Shown here piece by piece: positions 25,152-32,197 of a DNA stretch of 36,530 nt; position 1 is the stretch's first letter; each line of letters opens with the position of its first letter. Below the pieces are notes generated by a model that did not search any database, was not told the origin of the DNA, and saw only the letters and a list, made by a program, of their open reading frames with translations. The position numbers were made by a program, and so were the translations under genes. Source of the stretch: Catenulispora sp. (GTDB lineage: Bacteria > Actinomycetota > Actinomycetes > Streptomycetales > Catenulisporaceae); NCBI GenBank assembly GCA_013361685.1, contig JABFXP010000642.1, forward strand, positions 1-36,530. Direction: 5' to 3'.

Positions 25152-26668
25152 AGGCGCCGGAGAGCGCGCCGGAGAAGGGCCGGACTGCGGAAAGCCGGAC
25201 CAGCGCGCAGCAAGGACGGACCCTGAGGATCCCGACCCCGGCCGTCCTGGCCGGACCGAGCCGGCTCACCGCGCGGCCGCTCACCTTTCCGCTCACGGGC
25301 GCCGGGGCCGGACCCGTCCGCATCGCAGCACCCATCCATCGCCCGGCCGTCGTCCGCGAACCGGCGGCCACCGCACTGGACACGGCCAAGCTCCTCGCCG
25401 CCCGCCGGCTCGCGGTGACCACCTGCCCCTACCTCGCGGTGGCGCTGCACGCTCTGACCATCGTCCCGACCTACACGGTGCGCACGATGGCCGTCGATGC
25501 TTTCTGGCGCTGCTACGTCAACCCGGAGTTCGTCGACAGCCTGCTGCTGCGCGAACTCGCCGCCATCTGGCTGCACGAGGTGTCGCACCTCATCCGCGAC
25601 CACCACAGCCGCGCCGACAAGCTGCGGGAGGACAGCGTCCGGCACGGCGCCGCGGGCCGGCCCGGCACCGCCGCGCTCGATCCCGAGCAGCCCGCCCGGG
25701 AGAAGGTGCGACTGAACATCGCCATGGACTTGGAGATCAACGACGACCTTCTGCAAGGGCTGGTGGGCGACTCCGACCCCGAAACGTGTCCGCGGCTGCC
25801 CGCCGGCGCCCTGACGCCGCAGAGTCTCCGACTCGTCGAACGCGATCTGTTCGAGGAGTATCTCCGAGACCTGACGCCGAGCATCGTGAGCCGGTTCGAG
25901 CACCTCATCGACTGCGGTTCGGGCGCTCACAGCGGGCGCGTGCCCTGGGACGCCGACGGCGAGGGCGCGCACCCGCTCGGCCGCCGCGAGGCCGAGGCCA
26001 TCCGGATCAGCGTCCGCGACGCGGTGAACGCCGGGCGCGGCACCGCTCCCGAAGGCTGGCAGCGCTGGGCCGAGCGTTACGGCAAGGCGCCGCAGGACTG
26101 GCGCCAACTGCTCGGCGCGGCGTTCCGCACCAGCCTCGGAGTGGCCGGCGGCGCGGGCGACTACACCTATCGGCGCCCGAGCCGCCGCAGCCAGAGCCTG
26201 GGCGGCGGCCTGGTGCTGCCGAGCCTGCGGCGGCCGCTGCCGCACGTGGCGGTGGTCATCGACACTTCCGGTTCGGTGTCCGACGTGGACCTCGGCAGCG
26301 CCCTGACCGAGCTGGCGGCGATCACCCGCGCCACCGGAGTGAGCGGCGACCACGTGTCCGTCTACAGCTGCGACGCCGCCGTCCACACCGCGCAACAGGT
26401 CTGCTGGGCTGAGGACATCGCGCTGGTCGGCGGCGGCGGGACCGACCTGCGCCAAGGCATCCGCCGCGCGGTGGCGCGGGCGCCGCGGCCCGACGTCGTG
26501 GTGGTGCTCACGGACGGGTTCACGCCCTGGCCCGAAGCCGAGATCGGGTGCCGCGTCATCGCCGGCATCTTCGAGTCCGCACGCCGCCGCGACTACACCT
26601 ACGACGGGCACGGGAACCTCATCGACCTGCGGCCGCCGGGATGGGTCGAGACGGTGCGCCTGGAGTGA
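25148..26668 (+). CDS. Metallopeptidase-like/VWA fusion protein (DUF2201 type)
   Basis: The 506-residue product has a disordered N-terminus (1-70), a metallopeptidase-like domain with HEVSH (143-147, an HExxH zinc motif) followed by a helix with NIAMDLEINDDLL (190-202) that could give the third ligand, and a C-terminal VWA-like domain. That domain has a complete MIDAS: DTSGS (372-376), GGGGTDLRQG with Thr432, and VLTDGFTP (455-457 Asp). This matches the DUF2201_N plus DUF2201 pattern. The MIDAS would bind the MoxR ATPase or a substrate by a metal, and the HExxH would cleave or only bind. The GTG overlaps the ATPase stop by 4 bases. Its 3' end overlaps the convergent HEAT-like gene by 50 bases. 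Confidence 0.9.
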   Translation: MKAPESAPEKGRTAESRTSAQQGRTLRIPTPAVLAGPSRLTARPLTFPLTGAGAGPVRIAAPIHRPAVVREPAATALDTAKLLAARRLAVTTCPYLAVALHALTIVPTYTVRTMAVDAFWRCYVNPEFVDSLLLRELAAIWLHEVSHLIRDHHSRADKLREDSVRHGAAGRPGTAALDPEQPAREKVRLNIAMDLEINDDLLQGLVGDSDPETCPRLPAGALTPQSLRLVERDLFEEYLRDLTPSIVSRFEHLIDCGSGAHSGRVPWDADGEGAHPLGRREAEAIRISVRDAVNAGRGTAPEGWQRWAERYGKAPQDWRQLLGAAFRTSLGVAGGAGDYTYRRPSRRSQSLGGGLVLPSLRRPLPHVAVVIDTSGSVSDVDLGSALTELAAITRATGVSGDHVSVYSCDAAVHTAQQVCWAEDIALVGGGGTDLRQGIRRAVARAPRPDVVVVLTDGFTPWPEAEIGCRVIAGIFESARRRDYTYDGHGNLIDLRPPGWVETVRLE

Positions 26669-28925
26669 GCACGTCTTCGATCAGTACGCGTAGTTGTTCG
26701 TCCTCGGAGATCGTCGAGGCTGACATGCCGCGCGTGACGAGGCGTTCATCGCGGTCCGCCAGGTCTTGCAAGGCTTGGCGGACCGTGCCGGTGATCGCCT
26801 CCGGAGCCAACCGGGCGAGGGCTTCGACCGGAGGGTACTGATGCATGAAGAAGCTGCCCGCGCTGATCGCTGCGACCAGTTTCTCGGCGAGGTCGCGATG
26901 ACCGGACAGGGTGTCGAACACGTCTGGCTGAACGGCTCGCAGGGCTTCTGCTGAGGGGGCACAGTAATCGGGCATGTCGAGGAGGCGTATCAGTGCTGGA
27001 ACGAGTGGCTGACCGGCGGTGCCCGTCTCGGCGGCGGCTTTGATCGCCGAGATGACAGCCCAGGTGGCGCCTCTGAACGTGCGGTCGGCCCACGTCAGGG
27101 CTTCGGCGTAGACGTCGACGACGGCTTCGGGCGCGCCGCCGTGACGCCACAGAGCTCGGGCCACACTGACTCGGGCCTTCAGATCCGGCACAGTTTTGGA
27201 CGGTGTTGTGGTTGCGCGCGCCAGCGCCTCGGCTGATGCGGAGGCGAGCTGTTCGTTGTGGCCGGTCAACTCGGCGGCGGCTTTGGCGGCTGTCTCGAGT
27301 TCTGATCCGGTGAGCGTCAGACCGTGCGTCACGGCGTCGAGCAGCGGGTCGGCGTCGCCGGTGAGCGTATGGAGGGCCTGGGCGGCGACGACGCGCGTGG
27401 AGAAGGCGTCGGACTGCATGGCTTGCTTGAGCGCTTCGACGACCTCCGATGTCGCCACGCCCAGGGCGGCGAGCGTCGGTGCCGCTGCCAGCGGGAACAG
27501 GTGCAGGCCGGCGGCGACGTCGGGAGCGGCGTCAGCAGCCTGCTCGCCCCACGCTTTGAGCACGGTGCAGAGGTGGATGGGCTCGTTCTTCTGCTGCAAG
27601 GAGATCACGAAACTCGGCCAGTTCGGCGTGCCCGCCGGGTGGGGTGCGGTGCTGCCGGGCAGGGCTTGCAGGCGACTGCGGATCGCGGTGAAAAGCCCGG
27701 CGTGGAAGGGGAATCGGTCTGGCTGCTCCGTGCTCGCCTTCGCTGCGGCTTCGAGCGCTCGGGGCCGGTGCGGCAGGTCGCGGGCCAGGAGGTCGGTTGC
27801 TGCGGGCACGCCCCATTCGAAGAGGGTGGACAGGGCGGAATCCGCTTCGGTGGTTGTGTCGGTGTCGGTGTCGGTGTCGGTGTCCGCGTTCGTGTTCGCG
27901 TCCTGTCCGGAACGCGGGCGATCGGCGATCGCGAGCATCGTCTCCGCTGCCGATGGCGCCGCGGACGGGCCGATGAGGCGCAGCACGGCCAGCGCCGCAT
28001 CGCTGACCTCGGCGGACGCATGGACCAGGGACGCCAGCGACGGAAGCAGCAACCGGGCGGCGCCGCGGGACCGCATGACAAGGGTCTGGGCTGAGCCGAC
28101 GCCGCGCAGCAGGATCTCGTCGGATGCGGCCCTGTCGGCGTCGAGTGCGGGGGCCACGAGGGAGACGGCGACCTCGGCGCCGTGGGTGCGCAGCACGACG
28201 GGCACGAGATGCTGGAAGCGGACGTGCCACGGCTGTCCTCGGTAATCGTCCGTCTTGGCGGTCATCCACGCGCTGGCTGCCTCGGCCATTTCCGCATCCC
28301 ACGGTGCGCCGGCGCTCGAAGCCAGGACGTAGACGGCGGTCGTTCGGACCTGGGCAGGCTCGTCGGCGCCGAGCAACCGGCGCGCGCGGACGTCTGTGAT
28401 CACGGGATCGACGAGGTGCAGCGCGTGGAGCAGGCCGCCCCGGACGTCGGCGTTCGTTTCGACCTGCCAGCGTTCGGCCAGCGGGGCGATGTAGCGGTCG
28501 GCGTCGCGGGTCTGGGCCAGTACCCAGGCGGTCAGTGCCCGTGTTCCGGGGTCGGCGTCGGAGAGCAGGGGCAGCAGGGCTGCGCCGTGCTCCGCGACCG
28601 CTTGCCGCGCGGCGTCGGGCGATGGCAGCGCGCGGGTGTCGGAGCTTTCGGTGATGACGCACAGCAGCTCCAGTACGGGGAGCCGCTGGATGCCGGAGAC
28701 GGCGAGCCGTACCAGGAACGGCACGGTGGCGACCGTCGCGGGATAGACAGAACCCTGATGCGCGAGACTGCTTACGAGCTCGTAGTGGGCGTCCGCCACC
28801 GCCTCGGCGTCGTTCGAAGCCAGCCTGCGCAGCAGATCAGGCGTGTCGCCGGCAGGACCGTAGGCGTGGGTGAGGGCGGACCACTCGACCGAGTCCATGC
28901 CGTGGAGCGGATCGTCTGCGCGCAT
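26619..28925 (-). CDS. Large HEAT-like repeat protein
   Basis: The 768-residue product is almost entirely alpha-helical with repeated helix pairs, such as TVPFLVRLAVSGIQRLPVLELL, ALLPLLSDADPGTRALTAWVL and ARLLLPSLASLVHASAEVSDA, and more toward the C-terminus. This is the pattern of HEAT/armadillo solenoids, which act as protein-binding scaffolds. A TDTDTDTD linker near residue 345 splits two solenoid halves. No enzyme domain or signal peptide is seen. The ATG at 28925 is preceded by a weak GAG; ATG at 28898 is an alternative. It runs toward the MoxR/VWA genes and overlaps the VWA gene by 50 bases, so the two units may influence each other by antisense transcription or work together. Confidence 0.8.
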   Translation of the reverse strand: MRADDPLHGMDSVEWSALTHAYGPAGDTPDLLRRLASNDAEAVADAHYELVSSLAHQGSVYPATVATVPFLVRLAVSGIQRLPVLELLCVITESSDTRALPSPDAARQAVAEHGAALLPLLSDADPGTRALTAWVLAQTRDADRYIAPLAERWQVETNADVRGGLLHALHLVDPVITDVRARRLLGADEPAQVRTTAVYVLASSAGAPWDAEMAEAASAWMTAKTDDYRGQPWHVRFQHLVPVVLRTHGAEVAVSLVAPALDADRAASDEILLRGVGSAQTLVMRSRGAARLLLPSLASLVHASAEVSDAALAVLRLIGPSAAPSAAETMLAIADRPRSGQDANTNADTDTDTDTDTTTEADSALSTLFEWGVPAATDLLARDLPHRPRALEAAAKASTEQPDRFPFHAGLFTAIRSRLQALPGSTAPHPAGTPNWPSFVISLQQKNEPIHLCTVLKAWGEQAADAAPDVAAGLHLFPLAAAPTLAALGVATSEVVEALKQAMQSDAFSTRVVAAQALHTLTGDADPLLDAVTHGLTLTGSELETAAKAAAELTGHNEQLASASAEALARATTTPSKTVPDLKARVSVARALWRHGGAPEAVVDVYAEALTWADRTFRGATWAVISAIKAAAETGTAGQPLVPALIRLLDMPDYCAPSAEALRAVQPDVFDTLSGHRDLAEKLVAAISAGSFFMHQYPPVEALARLAPEAITGTVRQALQDLADRDERLVTRGMSASTISEDEQLRVLIEDVLTPGAPSRPIPAAAGR
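27856..27885. repeat. Hexanucleotide repeat coding for a Thr-Asp linker
   Basis: Four exact copies of GTGTCG (27856-27879) and a partial fifth. On the minus strand they encode alternating Thr and Asp in the linker of the HEAT-like protein. Units of 6 keep the frame when their number changes. Confidence 0.85.
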
Positions 28926-29106
28926 GGTCTCGCATCATGGCACGGACCGCCGACGGCGGGAGGAGGAACTGTTGCCGGGGCAGTGCTGAGATGTTCAGGA
29001 GGCTGATTCGGGTGCTGGGAGAATCGCCGCGTCGCCCCGGCCGGAGCGGCGCGGATCATCGGCAGCTGATGTCAGCTGATGTCGGGCGGCCACATCGTGC
29101 AGGTGG

Positions 29107-29532
29107 TCAAAGCGTGCCGGCGTTGACGACGACCGGGATGTTGCCGCGCGTCGACTTGGAGTACGGACAGATCTGGTGGGCGGCCGCGGCCAGTTCCTCG
29201 GCGGTCTGCTGGTCCACCCCGCCGAGGCGCGGGGTCAGCACCACCGAGAGCGAGTACTCGCCGTCGTCGCCGTGGGTGATGGTGACCTCCACGGTGATCT
29301 CGGTCTCGGTCGGCCGGATGCGGCGTTCGGCGGCGGCGGTGCGCAGGGCGCTCAGGAAACAGGCGCCCCACGCCGCCGCGAACAGCTGCTCCGGATTCGT
29401 GGCCCCGCCGACGCCGCCCAGCTCCTTCGGGACGGCGACGCGGTGCTCCAGCTGGCCGTCCATCGCGCGAACGACGCCGCCGTTGCGACCCTCCCCGGTG
29501 ACCTCGACGGTGGCGGTGTAGCGGGCGGCCAT
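29107..29532 (-). CDS. Ohr/OsmC-family organic hydroperoxide reductase
   Basis: The 141-residue protein has the two redox Cys of the Ohr branch: Cys58 in AAWGACFLSAL and Cys122 in ICPYSKSTRGNIPV. It would reduce organic peroxides using dithiol cofactors. Residues GEGRNGGVVRAMDG and NPEQLFAAAW are family marks. The ATG at 29532 follows GAAAGAGAG by about 8 bases. It is the last gene of the minus-strand set with SRPBCC and the Wbl-tailed protein, 64 bp behind the latter. No OhrR repressor gene is adjacent. Confidence 0.92.
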   Translation of the reverse strand: MAARYTATVEVTGEGRNGGVVRAMDGQLEHRVAVPKELGGVGGATNPEQLFAAAWGACFLSALRTAAAERRIRPTETEITVEVTITHGDDGEYSLSVVLTPRLGGVDQQTAEELAAAAHQICPYSKSTRGNIPVVVNAGTL

Positions 29533-29596
29533 GATGGGTCTCTCTTTCGTTGTGAATGCTCGATGCAACGGAAAGAACAAGTCGGTTCCGTACCGG

Positions 29597-29986
29597 TCAG
29601 ATCCAGGGATCGAGGGCCGCGCACGCTCCGTGCCGCCAGTTCCGCTCGGCGTAGTACTCCTCGCCGGTCGGGTTCACGGGCTCGGACGGCTGCTCCGCGA
29701 TCAGGTCGGAGAAGGGGACGTGGGCGGGCAGCGTTCCGAAGCGCGCCTCCCGGACTTGCGCGGCCGGGGTGGGGGCCGCGGTCTTGTCGGGCGTTCGGAT
29801 GGTGCTGGCTGCTCTGTCGGCCGTCTCGGGCCTCGCTGGGGTGTCGGCTGCCGTTTTCGAGGTGGCGGTCGCATCGGTCGGCTCGACCGCCGCAGTTCCG
29901 TCGGCGATGACACTTTCGGCGAAGAGCGGCACAGCGGGCACACCCAGTTCGGTCACGCGCACCGTCGTGACAGTCATGGCGCCCAT
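29597..29986 (-). CDS. Unknown Ala/Thr-rich protein ending in a Wbl-like N-terminal motif
   Basis: The 129-residue product (MGAMTVTTVRVTELG) starts with a short beta-like part, has a low-complexity Ala/Thr/Pro middle (about 30-75) and a more ordered tail. The last 14 residues, NWRHGACAALDPWI, resemble the start of a WhiB-like (Wbl) protein: W-R-H, A-C, then D-P. The rest of the Wbl iron-sulfur domain is missing, and the +1 frame just past the stop reads TDLFFPL, close to the Wbl D-P-E-L-F-F-P. So the gene may have lost its Wbl end by a frameshift and deletion, or the tail may be chance. Its ATG overlaps the SRPBCC stop by one base (TGATG), so they are translated together. An alternative ATG lies 9 bases further in. 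Confidence 0.6.
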   Translation of the reverse strand: MGAMTVTTVRVTELGVPAVPLFAESVIADGTAAVEPTDATATSKTAADTPARPETADRAASTIRTPDKTAAPTPAAQVREARFGTLPAHVPFSDLIAEQPSEPVNPTGEEYYAERNWRHGACAALDPWI

Positions 29987-30441
29987 CAGGACCGCACCAG
30001 CTGGTTGCGCTCTTCGACGGCCTTGATCGTCTGCTTCAGCGCCTTCTCCAGCACGCCCTTGCCGACACTGCCCAGCAGCGCCCCGGTGAGCTTGCCCTTC
30101 AGGTTCTTGCCCTCGCGCACCACCACCACGTCCAGCTGCGTCTTGCCGTTCGGCAGCGTCGTGAAGGTGTAGGTGTGGCCGGAGTTGCCGCCCCAGATGT
30201 TGGAGTCGGTGGTCTTCATGGTCACGCGGCGCGGGTCCGACCAGTCGTAGGACAGCCGCTCCCAGATCCCGCCGGCGCCCTCGGTGACGTCCGCGTGGTC
30301 GACGCCGCTGGAGTGCACCTTCAGGTAGTCGTCGGCGCTGTTCTTGAACAGCTCCTGCCGGCCCGGGCCGAAGTCGGTGAGGCTCGCCACGAACTGCTCC
30401 GGGGTCGCGGCGGTCTGCTCGGTGAAGTGGATGGTCGCCAT
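29986..30441 (-). CDS. SRPBCC (START/Bet v1-like) domain protein
   Basis: The 151-residue product has the helix-grip pattern of the SRPBCC superfamily: MATIHFTEQTAATPEQFVASL at the start, beta strands with IWERLSYDWSDPRRVTM and HTYTFTTLPNGKTQLDVVVV, and a long C-terminal helix (GSVGKGVLEKALKQTIKAVE). Such proteins bind hydrophobic ligands or act in lipid and polyketide chemistry. AGGAG lies 8 bases before the ATG at 30441. It is the first gene of the SRPBCC/unknown/Ohr set. The upstream gap of 253 bp to the divergent VOC gene holds a GC-rich hairpin. Confidence 0.85.
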   Translation of the reverse strand: MATIHFTEQTAATPEQFVASLTDFGPGRQELFKNSADDYLKVHSSGVDHADVTEGAGGIWERLSYDWSDPRRVTMKTTDSNIWGGNSGHTYTFTTLPNGKTQLDVVVVREGKNLKGKLTGALLGSVGKGVLEKALKQTIKAVEERNQLVRS

Positions 30442-30554
30442 CGGGATCACTCCTGGTGTTCGTCGTGTGGTGTTCGTCGTTCTCGGTGCCCTCAGCTTCG
30501 CCCCGCACCGCACCGCGCCGAGCCGGTGCCGGACCCTGGTCGCCGCCACCCGTG

Positions 30555-30591
30555 ACCCCGGGCCCGATCCCCGGGACCCGGGGCCCGGGGT
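30555..30591. repeat. GC-rich hairpin between divergent genes
   Basis: Arms 30555-30565 and 30581-30591 pair over 11 positions with a 15-base loop. The loop itself contains CCCGGG. It lies between the SRPBCC and VOC genes, where promoters for both should be. It could be a regulator site or an obstacle to transcription. Confidence 0.6.
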
Positions 30592-30694
30592 ACGGGCCAG
30601 GGTTCGCCCCTGGGGCGACGGGCCCGGGGACAGGGAGATGGTGATGGTGGGTCGGCGAGTGCCGGCCGCCAGCACACGGGCTAAGGAGCTGACA

Positions 30695-31300
30695 ATGGTG
30701 GACTTCAAGATCGAAGTCGTGGTCCTGCCGGTCTCGGACGTGGACAAGGCCAAGGACTTCTACAAGCGCATCGGGTTCCGTGAGGACGTCGACTACTCCG
30801 GGCCGAACGACTTCCGCGTGGTCCACCTGACGCCGCCCGGCTCCGCGGCCTCGATCATCATCGGCAGCGGCATCACCGACGCCGCCCCCGGCTCCGAGCG
30901 CGGCGTGCACATGATCGTCGACGACGTCGTTGCTGCGCGTGCCGCTCTGGAGGCGGCCGGTGTCGAGGTCAGCGAGGTGTTCCACGACGCCGGCGGTGTC
31001 TTCCACCACGCCGGCACGACTGACCGGGTCGCCGGGCCGCACCCCGCGCGCCAGTCCTACGGATCCTTCGCCTCCTTCGCCGACCCCGATGGCAACACCT
31101 TCGTGTTGCAGGAGGTCACCACCCGTCGTCCGGGCCGGATCAGCCAGGTGGTCTACCGCTCGGTCGCCGAGCTTGAGCAGGCGCTGCGCGCGACTGCCCA
31201 GGCGCACCAGGAGCACGAGAAGCAGCTCGGGCACCAGGACGCGGACTGGCCGGCCTGGTACGCCGAGCACATGGCGCGCGCTGCCGGTCTCGGCAGCTGA
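30695..31300 (+). CDS. VOC/glyoxalase-fold protein
   Basis: The 201-residue protein starts MVDFKIEVVVLPVSDVDKAKDFYKR, the first beta-alpha-beta of the vicinal oxygen chelate fold, then RVVHLTPPGSAASIIIG. A second half has GVHMIVDDVVAARAALEAAG and SYGSFASFADPDGNTFVLQEV. The C-terminal 40 residues are an extra charged helix (AQAHQEHEKQLGHQDADWPAW). Family members include glyoxalases, dioxygenases and resistance proteins; the ligand here is unknown. AAGGAG lies 6 bases before the ATG. It is immediately followed by the truncated AAA-LuxR gene, 6 bp apart if the longest start is used. Confidence 0.88.
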   Translation: MVDFKIEVVVLPVSDVDKAKDFYKRIGFREDVDYSGPNDFRVVHLTPPGSAASIIIGSGITDAAPGSERGVHMIVDDVVAARAALEAAGVEVSEVFHDAGGVFHHAGTTDRVAGPHPARQSYGSFASFADPDGNTFVLQEVTTRRPGRISQVVYRSVAELEQALRATAQAHQEHEKQLGHQDADWPAWYAEHMARAAGLGS

Positions 31301-31306
31301 CCGGCG

Positions 31307-32170
31307 GTGACCGGATCCGGGCGCGAGCCGGACGGCGAGTCGGACGAGTCGGACGAGTCGGACGAGTCGGACGAGTCGGACGACGAAGAAATCGAGCAAG
31401 CCGCTGCCGCTGCTTTCGCGCGGACAGCCCACGAAGAAGGCCGAGAAGACGTGACGAACGACCCGCTCCCGCAGCCGCTGTGCGGCCGCGCCCGGGAGCA
31501 GGAGGTCCTGGACCGCCTGCTGCTCGAGCTGCGTGAAGGACGCAGCCGCGCGCTGGTTCTGCGCGGCGAGTCCGGCGTCGGCAAGACCGCGCTGCTGGCG
31601 TACCTGGCCGGGCACGGCCTGGCCGGCCGCGTGGTCCGCACCGCCGGTGTCGAGACTGATGCTGAGCTGGCGTACTCGAACCTGCACGAGCTGTGCGCCC
31701 CGCTCATGGACCACTTCGACCGGCTGTCACCGGCCCAGCAGGAGGCCCTGAGCACGGCCCTGGGGCTCGGCGGCGGGTCCGCCGGACATCTGCTGGTCGG
31801 GCTGGCGGTGCTGGACCTGCTCGCCGAGGCCGCGGTCGACGAACCGCTGGTCTGCGTGGTCGACGACGTGCAGTGGCTGGACGGGATGTCGGCGGCGATC
31901 CTCGCCTTCGTCGCACGCCGGCTCGATGCCGAGGCTGTGGCGCTGGTCTTCGCTGTGAACACCACCGCCTCGGCGCTGCGCCCGGCCAACGCCCGGCTGC
32001 TGGCCGGTCTGCCGGAGCTGCGGGTCGAGGGCCTGGCCGATGAGGACGCCCGGGCTTTGCTCGCGGCGGTGCTGCCCGAACCGGCCGATCCCGAGGTTCT
32101 GGACCGGATCGTTGCCGACTCCCAGGGGAACCCGCTGGCGCTCCTGGAGCTCCACCGAAACCACGGCTAA
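31307..32170 (+). CDS. AAA ATPase part of a LuxR (LAL)-type regulator, lacking the rest
   Basis: The 287-residue product has the N-terminal AAA ATPase of a MalT/LAL-type regulator: Walker A LRGESGVGKTALL (about 85-97) and Walker B VCVVDDVQWLD near 186-196, then QGNPLALLEL, where it stops. Normal members run to about 900 residues with a TPR-like region and a C-terminal LuxR helix-turn-helix, which are missing. The neighbouring gene has the same ATPase and all the rest, so this may be a partial duplicate. The start is doubtful: GTG at 31307 includes an ESD repeat, while GTG at 31451 starts the ATPase proper. It might act as a stand-alone ATP-binding regulator of its neighbour. Confidence 0.75.
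   Translation: MTGSGREPDGESDESDESDESDESDDEEIEQAAAAAFARTAHEEGREDVTNDPLPQPLCGRAREQEVLDRLLLELREGRSRALVLRGESGVGKTALLAYLAGHGLAGRVVRTAGVETDAELAYSNLHELCAPLMDHFDRLSPAQQEALSTALGLGGGSAGHLLVGLAVLDLLAEAAVDEPLVCVVDDVQWLDGMSAAILAFVARRLDAEAVALVFAVNTTASALRPANARLLAGLPELRVEGLADEDARALLAAVLPEPADPEVLDRIVADSQGNPLALLELHRNHG
31337..31381 (+). repeat. Five 9-bp repeats coding for Glu-Ser-Asp
   Basis: Five exact copies of GAGTCGGAC run from 31337 to 31381. If the long start is used they encode an acidic (ESD)5 tract before the ATPase. If translation begins at 31451 they lie in the leader. Confidence 0.9.
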
Positions 32171-32197
32171 ACGGATAGAAGGAAAGAAGTAGGCGGC

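Noticed and set aside
22345-28925. Restriction-modification, toxin-antitoxin or CBASS-type defence genes
   Set aside because: No nuclease, methyltransferase, cyclase or toxin signature is present in this block; only the MoxR/VWA parts can be supported.
31337-31381. CRISPR-like short repeats
   Set aside because: The copies are directly abutting 9-bp units with no spacers, so they are a simple tandem repeat.
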